This document shows, piece by piece, positions 36,037-45,121 of a DNA stretch of 64,000 bases. Origin of the DNA: Vibrio sp. SCSIO 43136. GTDB taxonomy: Bacteria > Pseudomonadota > Gammaproteobacteria > Enterobacterales > Vibrionaceae. The stretch lies in assembly GCF_023716565.1 (NCBI RefSeq), contig NZ_CP071848.1:1674001-1738000 (forward strand). Reading direction: 5' to 3'. Both the position numbers and the translations under genes were made by a program. A model generated the notes under the pieces. It made no database searches. It saw nothing but the letters and a program-made list of their open reading frames with translations, and had not been told where the DNA came from. Every line of letters begins with the position of its first letter. Position 1 is the first letter of the stretch.

Positions 36037-36603
36037 TTAGCCACCAGCCGTCGCTACACGCCGCTTCTTGAGCCATTTCACCAAGCCAACTGCGGCAACC
36101 GTCAATAAAGCAAACCAATACAGTGTCGCCGACATGCTTTTGACCACCGTAAACCAAGAGGTCATCTCAACCAAATTCGCCGAAAGATCTGGGTAGCTCT
36201 GTAACATGGCATATATGCCAATATTTTCTAGGTAATCAAAAAGCGCCGAGAGTAGAGGTAAGGCTGACAGCCACAACCATCCATTACTTTGAAGTTGTGA
36301 CTTATTTGCTACCCAATGAAATAGTAGGTAGTAACATACCGCAAATAGTGCTGGGTATAGAGTATCAAGCATAAGATGACGATAGTAAAAGGCTCGCCCC
36401 TCCTCTCCCAATCCATTCAATAGCGCCACCGCCATTTCATAGTTATAACCTGTGGGTGACATATCAAATATTTCCAAGCCAGATGCATAAGACATTAACT
36501 TAGGAATGGAATAGATAAGCATGAGCGAAAAAACAGCATTGGTCACAAAGAATAACACCAACACTAGCTTGCCTGACGGTTGATGAGCACGGGGAAACAT
36601 CAT
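36037..36603 (-). CDS. Hypothetical four-helix membrane protein
   Basis: 188 residues; helices at about 13-36, 85-105, 118-138 and 155-178. Ends in a basic KKRR tail. Start ATG 36603 with AAGGA upstream. No family recognised. The 180-bp gap before it on the left (36604-36780 on the right side) contains nothing I can call. Confidence 0.65.
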   Translation of the reverse strand: MMFPRAHQPSGKLVLVLFFVTNAVFSLMLIYSIPKLMSYASGLEIFDMSPTGYNYEMAVALLNGLGEEGRAFYYRHLMLDTLYPALFAVCYYLLFHWVANKSQLQSNGWLWLSALPLLSALFDYLENIGIYAMLQSYPDLSANLVEMTSWFTVVKSMSATLYWFALLTVAAVGLVKWLKKRRVATAGG

Positions 36604-36780
36604 AAGAAATCCTTAGTTTAAACATCCATATTTGACGAGTTGTCCCGCTCTTTTTAGTGAATGTATTTTGAAATAGGAGCTAACCTCATTCTACGTCAGT
36701 ACTGAATGCAATTTTCGAATCTAAACTGAGAATTGGAATATAAATATGCTGATTGTGTGGTGAGAAGGTAACAGTGTTAG

Positions 36781-37026
36781 CTAACTCATACTGTTATAAC
36801 TAGCAATTGCGAGCAGAACTAAGGCGATGATTACTCCCCCGACAACAGCCACTTTCGTTTTATCTGCCTCGGTTTTTTCACCCGAAGGGAACCGACCAAG
36901 AGTCAAAGACTTACACGTGACGTACCCGACGCCATAAGCAATAAAATCAATAATAAAAAACTGTACTGTAATCCTAACAAACCACGCAATGCCTTTTAGC
37001 ACTGCATTAAATAACTCATCCATCAA
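36781..37026 (-). CDS. Hypothetical small membrane protein
   Basis: 81 residues with helices at about 10-35 and 58-78 and a short polar loop. No family recognised. No strong ribosome site, so moderate certainty. Confidence 0.5.
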   Translation of the reverse strand: MMDELFNAVLKGIAWFVRITVQFFIIDFIAYGVGYVTCKSLTLGRFPSGEKTEADKTKVAVVGGVIIALVLLAIASYNSMS

Positions 37027-37137
37027 ATACTCTCGACTATTTAATTTCTTACCATACTTCCCTCAAGTTAAACCCAGTTGAGAGAAGTAATTATTTTTCT
37101 CGATTGGCCCTGGAATTTATAAACCACTGTTCAATGA

Positions 37138-37473
37138 TTAATTGCATTTACTTTTTTCCATAGCCTGAGAGAGCTGTAATTCTCTTAAATACAGATAAAG
37201 CGGTAGCCCACATGAAACCCCAACAGTCAACGTGCCAAGAATAGCAAAATAACGCCACCTGACTTGATGACGATTGCCATCAACAATAATAAACCCAATT
37301 AATGCTGCCGCCGCAACTAAAATATCCAACCACGCTAGGGTACTGATTGGATTAGCAATCGCATCTTGTATTAATCGCCAGCCATCCAATCCATTCGTCG
37401 CTAGCCAAGGTACGAGCGCACCGTAAGGTAGTATCACACCAAGGATTGTTAATGCTAGGTAGAATTTCGTCAT
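37138..37473 (-). CDS. DUF2834 membrane protein
   Basis: 111 residues, three helices; LTILGVILPYGALVPWL and DILVAAAALIGFIIVDGNRH are the DUF2834 pattern. Function unknown. Confidence 0.8.
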   Translation of the reverse strand: MTKFYLALTILGVILPYGALVPWLATNGLDGWRLIQDAIANPISTLAWLDILVAAAALIGFIIVDGNRHQVRWRYFAILGTLTVGVSCGLPLYLYLRELQLSQAMEKSKCN

Positions 37474-37524
37474 AAGTTTAAACTACCTCGAGACTATCGT
37501 ATCTATTGAGAAATTCAACGGACT

Positions 37525-38139
37525 TCACCTTCCAGTGACATGTGCAAGACGCTGTTCTAGATCTTCAGCAGTACAGTAGCCTTGAGCTAGCGAGTACGCC
37601 TGATGGTTTTCGTCGACATAAAACAGTGCTGGAAAACCCCTTACCTGCAGTTGATGGGCAATATATAAATGCTGCTGAAATCGTGTTTCTGTCTCTTTGC
37701 TTTTAAGCGATTGATCAAAGGTCGTAGCATCGAGTCCAAAAGATGTAGCGCAGCCAATCAAAACTTCATCCAATGACGGATTTTTAGCTTGTTGGTAATA
37801 AGCAGCTTGGATTGCCTTAGCCATTTTTACTGAACTATTTTCTTCAAGAGATTCAGCTGCTATCACGGCTCGGCAAGCTTGGTAAGTGGATCTATACGGA
37901 GTGTTTACTCGCCAATAATCATGATTAAAGGTGACGCCGGCTCTAGATTCTATGTCATGCCAATACGATGCAATGGTTTGTTTAAGGCTTTCGTCCATTG
38001 GTTGGTCGGTATCTGGCGCTAATCCTCCCATAATCCAATCAATTTGAGCGGTTGGGTGCTGTGCAATTAGCTTATCTAACTCGGGTTGAAATCCATAACA
38101 CCAGCCACACATAGGGTCCATCACGTAAACAAATCTCAT
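37525..38139 (-). CDS. DsbA family oxidoreductase (FrnE-like)
   Basis: 204 residues; thioredoxin-fold with the active site Cys-Gly-Trp-Cys in DPMCGWCYGFQ and cis-Pro in RGFPALFY. No signal peptide, so cytoplasmic. Similar to HCCA-isomerase/FrnE proteins. Confidence 0.87.
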   Translation of the reverse strand: MRFVYVMDPMCGWCYGFQPELDKLIAQHPTAQIDWIMGGLAPDTDQPMDESLKQTIASYWHDIESRAGVTFNHDYWRVNTPYRSTYQACRAVIAAESLEENSSVKMAKAIQAAYYQQAKNPSLDEVLIGCATSFGLDATTFDQSLKSKETETRFQQHLYIAHQLQVRGFPALFYVDENHQAYSLAQGYCTAEDLEQRLAHVTGR

Positions 38140-38147
38140 CTTTGCTC

Positions 38148-38462
38148 CTAACTTACCAGTTGGTATTCAATTACATACAACTCGTCAGTGTTTGGGTATA
38201 TTTCTCGAATTACCAGCTGTAGTTGCTCTAAGGTCATGTTTTCTTGGGTGGCATGAAAATCAGATAATTGTTCAAACAGAACGGGGGTAACAGAGACGAT
38301 CTGCAAAGCGCAAAACCATCTCCCATCTTCAAATGCCGATACCTGAACGACCGAACCGGGTGCATAGTCCTTTTCAGCTGCATCTCGAATGGTAATCGTC
38401 TTTTTTCCTGACAAAATGTCACTCTCAAAGCGCTCAAAAAAGGTCATTTCAGTCAAACTCAT
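38148..38462 (-). CDS. yqfB: N4-acetylcytidine amidohydrolase (ASCH domain)
   Basis: 104 residues, the size of E. coli YqfB, with the same order: ITFF-like MTFFERF, GKKTITIRD and QENMTLEQL. The catalytic residues reported for YqfB (Lys21, Thr24, Glu74) are all present at the same numbers. Deacetylates N4-acetylcytidine. Confidence 0.88.
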   Translation of the reverse strand: MSLTEMTFFERFESDILSGKKTITIRDAAEKDYAPGSVVQVSAFEDGRWFCALQIVSVTPVLFEQLSDFHATQENMTLEQLQLVIREIYPNTDELYVIEYQLVS

Positions 38463-38515
38463 ATCAGCTCCAAACTCACTTACTTGTATTATGTGGGACG
38501 GTTTTCAATCGTCGT

Positions 38516-39115
38516 TTAATGCTTACTATCAAGCTTTAATAACATTGTGGTCGACCCAGAAAAGCCCAGCAGCCATTTTAAATATGGGAAATGTTCCACC
38601 TTGGTCGCAACGAATCCTTTGGTTTCGTAAAGCCTTTTGGCTCTTGGGTTACTGTCAATCACATCAAGCCGGACAGATTGATATCCTTCTTGCGTGGCGT
38701 AGGCAATAATCGCATCGAGCAACAACGAACCTATTCCGGCTCCTCGGCTGTCACTTTCAACCGCAATACCATCCATAACCAACTGATTTTTACTTGCCGC
38801 TCTTTCATACAAGCCAAAAATAGCGCATGCCCTTAACCCACTCCACAAACCAAGGTGATTAATCAGACCCTGCGCATCGATTCCACCCGTCAGTGAGCCT
38901 GACGTAACATTAAAACCCGCTAACCCTACTATTCGACCATCTTTAATGGCAACAAAGGAGAAGTCCGGTTGAAAACTTTTTGCAAGTATTTCAATACGCT
39001 GAGCTCTACTAGGGATCGCGAGCAGAAATTTGCGTCCAAAGGCCTCTTCGTAGAGCTGAGCCACTTTTATTGCGTGTACTCTGCTCCAACCTTGTTCAAT
39101 AGATATATCCTTCAT
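38516..39115 (-). CDS. GNAT acetyltransferase
   Basis: 199 residues. GIAVESDSRGAGIGSLLLDAII is the acetyl-CoA loop (R-G-A-G-I-G) and NPRAKRLYETKGFVATK the following helix. Start ATG 39115 with AGGTGG upstream. Substrate unknown. Confidence 0.86.
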   Translation of the reverse strand: MKDISIEQGWSRVHAIKVAQLYEEAFGRKFLLAIPSRAQRIEILAKSFQPDFSFVAIKDGRIVGLAGFNVTSGSLTGGIDAQGLINHLGLWSGLRACAIFGLYERAASKNQLVMDGIAVESDSRGAGIGSLLLDAIIAYATQEGYQSVRLDVIDSNPRAKRLYETKGFVATKVEHFPYLKWLLGFSGSTTMLLKLDSKH

Positions 39116-39151
39116 AAAAGCCACCTACTCACTGTCAATCATGCAGTTCAT

Positions 39152-39640
39152 CTAAGTAAAGCGAAACCCATCAGGGTAGGAATGGAATCCATCAAAGTCC
39201 CCTTTACTCAACGCAACGTTATGCGCCCTTGCAATGGCGTAAACCATACTTTGATGAAACATGAAATTAGGAATGATATATCGAAAGATATAGCTGCTTT
39301 GAGGTAAGTTAACCTGATTAAAACCGGCTTTGTCTGAAAGGGTTATGCTGTCGTCTAACTCATCAATTTTTGGAAGGCTTTTTAACTGGAGTTGGATTTC
39401 AGCCAGCATGGCTTGAATCGACGACTTGTCTAGGGTGGAAGGTTCAACCAATTCAACACTTTTCCCAACTAGCGGGTAATAACCTCGAATCAGAAAATTC
39501 GCCGCAACTTGTGCCTGCACACCCAATGGGAACATCCCTTCAACGAGAGTTTCCCCAAATAGGTCTACAGGTACTTTTTCAATAACGGTAGATAGTTGGT
39601 CAAGATAACCGATAAATAGTGACTGAATTGAACTGTCCAT
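39152..39640 (-). CDS. DUF1993 family protein
   Basis: 162 residues; helical bundle protein of the DinB-like DUF1993 group, with FPLGVQAQVAANF and PNFMFHQSMVYAIARAHN. Likely metal-binding through His; function unknown. Confidence 0.82.
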   Translation of the reverse strand: MDSSIQSLFIGYLDQLSTVIEKVPVDLFGETLVEGMFPLGVQAQVAANFLIRGYYPLVGKSVELVEPSTLDKSSIQAMLAEIQLQLKSLPKIDELDDSITLSDKAGFNQVNLPQSSYIFRYIIPNFMFHQSMVYAIARAHNVALSKGDFDGFHSYPDGFRFT

Positions 39641-39735
39641 CACATCTCCATGTGTTACACCGACAATGAAGTGTCAGTGTAACCATGTGAGTGAGATTAA
39701 TACAAACTAACGTTTATTCAATTACCTGAGTGTAC

Positions 39736-39846
39736 CTAAAGTGCAACAACTGCCTCTATCTCAATCTGAAGGTCCGGGTGTATTAGCCTAGAAACTTCGG
39801 TGGAAAGGCCGAAAGATATCCTTTACGCACCGGTTTCAGCGTACAT
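39736..39846 (-). pseudogene. Remnant resembling the C-terminus of a RidA/YjgF-family gene
   Basis: In the 400-bp gap before fadL, one minus-strand frame reads FGLSTEVSRLIHPDLQIEI followed by EAVVAL and a stop. That ending is characteristic of RidA-type enamine deaminases. A TAA interrupts the frame 28 codons before the end and no upstream part is found, so this looks like a decayed stub. The rest of the gap shows nothing callable. Confidence 0.4.
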
Positions 39847-40053
39847 ACGTTAGCCATAACCACGAAAAACAAGCTACAGATGTTCGCCCAAAAAATTCAA
39901 CAAATCGCCAACAAACAGAGCTATTACCTGTAAGAATAAACTTGATAGTGTTAGTCACCAATTTGATGAATCATGCAGAATTTTGCTTTTAAAGTAATAG
40001 CTCTAACCCTATGATTGCGCCTCACAAATAATATCAGTTCAGCGAACATCTCA

Positions 40054-41361
40054 ATGAAGAACAATAAAAAGCTTTTATCACTAGCAGTGACCATCGGCCT
40101 GACATGCGCCTCTCAACACGTTAACGCAGCAGGATTTCAGCTCGCTGAATACTCAGCGACGGGTCTAGGGAGAGCCTATGCCGGAGAAGCGGCGATAGCA
40201 GACAATGCAAGCGCACAATGGCGCAACCCAGCCATGCTTATGTATTTGGAAGGCACGCAGATTTCGACAGGTGCTATCTACGTAAACCCAAATATAGATA
40301 TCTCTGGCCAAGTTGATCATCAAACTCTCGGTAAGACCACAACCGCGAACGCTAATGATTTTGCTGATGATGCGGTCATCCCTAATCTTTACATCTCGCA
40401 CCGATATTCAGACAAATTGGCAGTCGGTTTTGCGCTGAGCACCAATTACGGCATGAAAACTGACCTTGGCACTGACTTTGCGGCATCTCACTTTGGCAAT
40501 GAAGCGAGTATTACCACAATGGAAGCTAACCTCAACTTGGCCTACCAAGTGTCTCAGCAGTTAAGCCTTGGTGGTGGCCTTCGTTACGTCACTGGTGAAG
40601 GAAACTTTGGTGCAACGGCACCGGCCACAAACATTGTCGGCCAACACCCGACTACCGGAGCACCTATCTCCGTACCACAAGGCACCACCTTGAAATACAT
40701 GGAAGGCGATGACACCTCTTGGGGATGGCAAGTCGGTGCAGCTTGGCAGATCAACGACGACAATCGTCTTGGCTTTGCCTACAAATCTGAAGTAATGATG
40801 GACTTCAAAGGCTTTGCCAAAGGATTAACCTACGGCGACCATAAACCAGGCAAACTCTCTATCGCTCTACCAGCGACTGCCGAAATTGCGAGTTTCCATC
40901 AGCTAAATGAACAACTTGCCGTTCATGCCAGTGTAAACTGGACCGACTGGAGCTCCTTTAAAGAACTGCGAGCGGAGTTTGATGATGGCAGCTCTGACCT
41001 TATTAAGTCTGAAAATTGGAAAGACAACTATCGCTTTGCCGTGGGTGCGACTTATCAAATAGACCCAGCAATTGCCTTACGTTCTGGTATTGCCTACGAC
41101 ACCTCTGCGGTGTCTGATGCAAACCGAACAGCCACAATCCCAGAGACTGACCGTACATGGTTAAGCGTGGGTGCAACCTACCAAGCAAGTAAATCACTTT
41201 TGCTTGATTTAGGTGCAACGTACATTATCGCAAAAGATGCCTCTGTTAATGAGCCTCGTGATGCCTCGGACCAAACTGCGGCGGCTATTGGTGGCGCCTT
41301 TACAGGTGAGGTATCAGGTAGCGTATGGTTGATTGGATTGCAAGCTAACTACACTTTCTAA
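40054..41361 (+). CDS. fadL: Outer-membrane long-chain fatty acid transporter
   Basis: 435 residues, the usual FadL length, with a signal peptide ending in VNA. The mature N-terminus GFQLAEYSATGLGRAYAGEA and the following NPA motif form the FadL hatch; the C-terminus ends in Tyr-Thr-Phe as in outer-membrane barrels. Imports long-chain fatty acids. Start chosen at ATG 40054 from the signal peptide, although its ribosome site is weak. Confidence 0.92.
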   Translation: MKNNKKLLSLAVTIGLTCASQHVNAAGFQLAEYSATGLGRAYAGEAAIADNASAQWRNPAMLMYLEGTQISTGAIYVNPNIDISGQVDHQTLGKTTTANANDFADDAVIPNLYISHRYSDKLAVGFALSTNYGMKTDLGTDFAASHFGNEASITTMEANLNLAYQVSQQLSLGGGLRYVTGEGNFGATAPATNIVGQHPTTGAPISVPQGTTLKYMEGDDTSWGWQVGAAWQINDDNRLGFAYKSEVMMDFKGFAKGLTYGDHKPGKLSIALPATAEIASFHQLNEQLAVHASVNWTDWSSFKELRAEFDDGSSDLIKSENWKDNYRFAVGATYQIDPAIALRSGIAYDTSAVSDANRTATIPETDRTWLSVGATYQASKSLLLDLGATYIIAKDASVNEPRDASDQTAAAIGGAFTGEVSGSVWLIGLQANYTF

Positions 41362-41386
41362 CTCGGTAACTACTATCGATGAAACA

Positions 41387-41414
41387 AAGGCTTGGCACTA
41401 TCCAAGCCTTCTTT
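41387..41414 (+). terminator. Terminator after fadL
   Basis: AAGGCTTGG/CCAAGCCTT stem with a CACTAT loop and a short T-rich tail. Confidence 0.8.
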
Positions 41415-41600
41415 ATCCTATTGATGCAAAGATAACTTGGGCCCGCAGCCAGCAGGATAACATTTCTCTACTCTCCCCCGTTGGCCAAGATCTTTTACTT
41501 AAACCGTTACGAATCAACTAATATGAAAAGGTTCATCATTCATTTCAAGCAATTCCAGCACAAAGGGCTGTTGTTTCAATATCGAGGATAAGCCACCAAC

Positions 41601-42263
41601 ATGAGCACTTTGATTAACGCAAACTTTGACCAACGAGTAGTCATTCTTCCCAACGACTACCAATGGGTAGATTCACCAATGCCTGGCGTACAACGTATGA
41701 TGTTGGATCGCATCGGTGATGAAGTTGCCCGAGCCACCTCGATTGTAAAATACCAACCAAACAGCCGCTTTTCAGAACACCTCCATACTGGTGGTGAAGA
41801 ATTTTTTGTACTAGATGGGGTATTTTCAGATGAACACGGTGACTATCCCAAGGGGACTTATGTACGAAACCCCATTGGCACATCTCATACCCCAAAGATC
41901 GGTAAAGAAGGCGCAACCATACTGGTGAAACTGCAACAGTTTGATCAAGATGATAACGAACAAAAAGTCATCAACACCCTAGAACAACCATTGCAGGAGG
42001 GTGTCGCTAAGGGGCTCGAAGTCATGCCACTGCACTCCTTCCAAACTGAACAAGTTGCCCTCGTCAAATGGGCCCCCAATACTCAATTTCATGCCCATAA
42101 GCATTGGGGAGGCGAGGAGATATTTGTGCTCGAAGGATCTTTTCATGACGAACATGGTCAATACCCAGCCGGCAGTTGGATCCGTAGCCCTCATTTAAGC
42201 CAACATACCCCATTTACCAAGCAAGATGGGGCGTTGATATTGGTAAAAGTTGGACATTTGTAG
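41601..42263 (+). CDS. Double cupin protein (ChrR-like)
   Basis: 220 residues formed by two repeated cupin halves: HLHTGGEEFFVLDGVFSDEHG and HKHWGGEEIFVLEGSFHDEHG, each with His/Glu metal ligands. Similar to the cupin domain of ChrR-type anti-sigma factors, but the N-terminal zinc anti-sigma domain is absent. Likely metal-dependent oxygenase or sensor. Confidence 0.85.
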   Translation: MSTLINANFDQRVVILPNDYQWVDSPMPGVQRMMLDRIGDEVARATSIVKYQPNSRFSEHLHTGGEEFFVLDGVFSDEHGDYPKGTYVRNPIGTSHTPKIGKEGATILVKLQQFDQDDNEQKVINTLEQPLQEGVAKGLEVMPLHSFQTEQVALVKWAPNTQFHAHKHWGGEEIFVLEGSFHDEHGQYPAGSWIRSPHLSQHTPFTKQDGALILVKVGHL

Positions 42264-42274
42264 GCTCGACTGTT

Positions 42275-42880
42275 CTACGATTCAATCTCGATACGTCGAT
42301 CTTTATAGTAAAACTCTCGGTCGTGCTCACCTATCTCTCGCAAGACACGGCACGGATTACCTACCGCTACCACATTTGCCGGAATATCTTTCGTCACAAC
42401 ACTGCCAGCTCCAATCACTGAGTTGTCCCCAATGCTAACCCCCGGCAGGATAACTGAGTTTGCACCCACCCATACATTATTGCCTATCGTCACAGGAATA
42501 TTGAATTGAGCAACACGCTTTCTCAAGCTCGGGTCAATCGGATGCCCTGCGGTTGCTATGGTCACGTTAGGGCCAATCATCACATAGTCACCAATATAAA
42601 TGTGATTGTCATCAACCAAGGTTAAGTTAAAGTTCGCATACACATTTTTGCCTAGATGAGTGTGTATTCCCCAATTGGCTTGCAAGGGTGGTTCGATGTA
42701 GCAATCATCACCAACTTCTGCAAAGATCTGGTTCATTAACTCTTTGCGTTTGACGGTTTCTGACGGGCGTGAGTGGTTAAAGTCGTATAAAACTTCCAAA
42801 CACTGTTGCTGTTTAGCAAATAGCGCTTCATCCTCACAGAAGTAAACTTTTTGACTATGCATTTGTTCTTTAAAACCCAT
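42275..42880 (-). CDS. Sugar O-acetyltransferase (maltose/galactoside type)
   Basis: 201 residues, left-handed beta-helix hexapeptide repeats across the C-terminal half, e.g. IGDYVMIGPNVTI and IGNNVWVGANSVILPGVSIG, with catalytic His in GHPID. Closest in layout to Maa/LacA/NodL. AGGAGG precedes ATG 42880. Sugar substrate unknown. Confidence 0.9.
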   Translation of the reverse strand: MGFKEQMHSQKVYFCEDEALFAKQQQCLEVLYDFNHSRPSETVKRKELMNQIFAEVGDDCYIEPPLQANWGIHTHLGKNVYANFNLTLVDDNHIYIGDYVMIGPNVTIATAGHPIDPSLRKRVAQFNIPVTIGNNVWVGANSVILPGVSIGDNSVIGAGSVVTKDIPANVVAVGNPCRVLREIGEHDREFYYKDRRIEIES

Positions 42881-42926
42881 CACTTCCCTCCTCAATTATA
42901 TTCCCGAGCTGATATCGCTGCATTTA

Positions 42927-43712
42927 CTAGGAATTGCGTACCTTGCGTTCTAGTTCAACTAAGGTTTCCATCTGGACCTGTGTCTGGATCATGTAGTCAT
43001 TTCGAGACACTCTTAGATCCCTAGTGATTGATGACAGACTCAAACTGGGACTTCGACGCATAACCATAGCTGCGATGGTTTGCCCGGTGCGACCAACCCC
43101 TGCCCGACAATGTATCACAGGCAGCAACTTATCTGGGTCCGTCACGGCTCGACTTCCTCGCTGGAAATAAAACTCTTTCTTTTCTTCGACAATGGAATCT
43201 ATCAATGTCACTAAGTTCATCGTAACAGCAGCAGGAATCGTATGATGATCTGGCCAATTGTGTACGTGCACAACAGGCACACTGACTGTTGCTTGATACC
43301 CGACGATGTTGAGCTGATAAATCTTAGCCTCTATTGATTCCCCTAAATCAACAACGTCGAGTAACTCTGAATGCGTAGTAATTCCACCATAGCTCGCAGA
43401 TTGTGAAAAGTACTCAGGCAGTTGACCTCGATCCATATCTTGATAACTGGCCAGAACAACTAAAACAGGTGTCCTGTTGTCGACGATAAGTTGCAACTGC
43501 GCTTCAATTTGGTGGGGGAATGGGTATTGGGTTGCTATGGCGACATTTTTGCCATCAACCATGATGTAATTGGCGTTTAAGTCCTGACGAACACTCGTGT
43601 TCAAACTGAAGGTGAGGTTAAATCGGTCACGTTTAGGGTTAAAAGGAATACGTCGAGCGGCTCCTTTTATTCCCATTAGCAGCTGCGCTGTTGAAGGGAT
43701 ATCGTCTTGCAT
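42927..43712 (-). CDS. YopH-like protein tyrosine phosphatase
   Basis: 261 residues. P-loop HCRAGVGRTG with Cys202 and Arg208; WPD loop with Asp155 in NWPDHH; Q-loop Gln243 in RNDYMIQTQ. Blocks LNANYI, NRTPVLVVLASY, SVPVVHVHNWPD and KLLPVIHCRAGVGRTGQ parallel the catalytic domain of the Yersinia type III effector YopH (from memory of that sequence). The YopH N-terminal chaperone and targeting domain is missing, and no secretion genes are visible. Could be an effector, a relic or a housekeeping phosphatase. Starts at ATG 43712; ribosome site weak. Confidence 0.88.
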   Translation of the reverse strand: MQDDIPSTAQLLMGIKGAARRIPFNPKRDRFNLTFSLNTSVRQDLNANYIMVDGKNVAIATQYPFPHQIEAQLQLIVDNRTPVLVVLASYQDMDRGQLPEYFSQSASYGGITTHSELLDVVDLGESIEAKIYQLNIVGYQATVSVPVVHVHNWPDHHTIPAAVTMNLVTLIDSIVEEKKEFYFQRGSRAVTDPDKLLPVIHCRAGVGRTGQTIAAMVMRRSPSLSLSSITRDLRVSRNDYMIQTQVQMETLVELERKVRNS

Positions 43713-43802
43713 AGTTCACTCAATAGAAATACGTTCCAGCCCAATTCTACTTCACCTTAGTAACAATGCATAATCCCTAGCGTTCAACGCCTAGTAGAGG
43801 AC

Positions 43803-44048
43803 TTAACTGAGGTTTACACGCACAAAGTGGGGGTTATCAACACAAACCTCCAGTACAGAAATTTTATCCAGTACCACAAGTGTTTGTTGCTCATCTGTTT
43901 GGAGCAAAATGCATTCTTGCTTATCGTCATTGCGAGCAGTATCAAGTGCCGTGCCCATCACAACGCCACCTGATTTCAAGGAGAGTTTAACTGGATAACG
44001 ATGCATACAGGCTATCTCGACGTAATCGTATTTTTCGCAGCTGATCAT
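43803..44048 (-). CDS. rof: Rho-binding antiterminator
   Basis: 81 residues: CEKYDYVEIACMHRYPVKLSL and the closing TLVVLDKISVLEV match Rof/YaeO, an Sm-like fold that inhibits Rho. Start ATG 44048, GGAAAA upstream. Confidence 0.87.
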   Translation of the reverse strand: MISCEKYDYVEIACMHRYPVKLSLKSGGVVMGTALDTARNDDKQECILLQTDEQQTLVVLDKISVLEVCVDNPHFVRVNLS

Positions 44049-44085
44049 GAATTTTCCTTGCTAGAGGTTGTTTTTTGCATGTGTG

Positions 44086-44544
44086 CTAGTTTAGGTATTT
44101 TTGCCAATGTTGCTGAGCTTTCAAGACCACTCGGTAGTCTTCGTAGTCACATGAGCTGTATAGCTTTTTAGCTGCGAGGTTATCCTCACCGACTTCTAGT
44201 GTTATTTTCAAATAGTCGTGTTCGCGACAATACCGTTCTATACCATCGAGTTGCGCCTTTCCAACACCTTTACCACGAAAGTTATCCAACACCATAAAGT
44301 CATGGATATTCATCACTCTTTGCGCTCGATACGTTGAGAACGACTCAAAGCAAACCGCAAAACCTGCAGGCTTGCTGTCTACAGAACTGACAAATCCATG
44401 AAAATAAGGCAATGCAAATAGCTGGTTAACTACATTGGAGTCTACCTCTAGAGTTGAGCCAGCTACATAGTCACTGAACAGTCCCTCAAAAATCTGCTGT
44501 TCCTCAGCATTTCCTGTGTCGATCCGCTTAATTGAAATTTCCAT
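44086..44544 (-). CDS. GNAT acetyltransferase
   Basis: 152 residues; MVLDNFRGKGVGKAQLDGIERY is the acetyl-CoA loop and EVGEDNLAAKKLYSSCDYEDY the ending. Last chromosomal gene before the integron array. Substrate unknown. Confidence 0.84.
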   Translation of the reverse strand: MEISIKRIDTGNAEEQQIFEGLFSDYVAGSTLEVDSNVVNQLFALPYFHGFVSSVDSKPAGFAVCFESFSTYRAQRVMNIHDFMVLDNFRGKGVGKAQLDGIERYCREHDYLKITLEVGEDNLAAKKLYSSCDYEDYRVVLKAQQHWQKYLN

Positions 44545-44714
44545 GTTCGCCCTATAGTAAAGTATGTTGGTTCAGTCACTTGAAGCCTCTAGCAAACTAA
44601 GCTGGCTTGTGTGAATACATTAACTATACCGAACTAAGTTTTCTATAGGTTGGCAGCTTCTTTTACTACTAAAAGGCCAGGCAAAAGAGTCGAAGGTTAA
44701 AAGCGTGAAACCGC

Positions 44715-44783
44715 GAGTTAGCGCCGTATGGGATGAAAACACAGTTAAAAATTAGCTTTTGACGCCATAGTCGTTTGTTAGTT
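44715..44783 (-). repeat. Decayed attC at the distal end of the array
   Basis: Right core GTTAGTT is intact and the inner arms share TATGG symmetry around GCGCC...GACGCC, but the left core is mutated (AGTTAGC). Short, about 69 bp. Explains how the toxin-antitoxin cassette to its right is bounded. A further attC-like scrap (TATAGGTTGGCAGC) lies near 44643. Confidence 0.4.
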
Positions 44784-44836
44784 GCCCGCCCCAATGCGTG
44801 GTGCTAACATTTGTACACACACAAGAGGAATGCATT

Positions 44837-45121
44837 ATGGACACTAGAATTCAATTTCGTGTTGACGAGGAAACCAAACGTCTAGCCCAGCAAATGGCTG
44901 AGAGCCAAGGCCGAACACTTAGTGATGCTTGCCGTGAACTCACTGAGCAACTAGCTGAACAGCAAAGAAAAGCATTATCGCATGATGCTTGGTTGACAGA
45001 ACAGGTAAACCTAGCATTTGAGAAGTATGACTCAGGTAAAGCCGTTTTTATTGACCACGATACAGCAAAGTTGCGAATGGAAGAGCGTAAAGCAAGAATT
45101 CGTAACCGAGGCAACCAATGA
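44837..45121 (+). CDS. RelB/DinJ-type antitoxin
   Basis: 94 residues. N-terminal TRIQFRVDEETKRLAQQMAESQGRTLS is a ribbon-helix-helix DNA-binding region (quoted by parts), the rest binds the toxin. ATG 44837 with AAGAGGA; a frame from GTG 44798 is not preferred. TTGCCC-N17-TAACAT (44782-44810) may be the promoter. Overlaps the toxin start by 4 bp; reads opposite to the array direction. Confidence 0.85.
   Translation: MDTRIQFRVDEETKRLAQQMAESQGRTLSDACRELTEQLAEQQRKALSHDAWLTEQVNLAFEKYDSGKAVFIDHDTAKLRMEERKARIRNRGNQ

Noticed and set aside
41333..41521. 62-codon ORF overlapping the end of fadL
   Set aside because: Crosses the fadL terminator and has no ribosome site.
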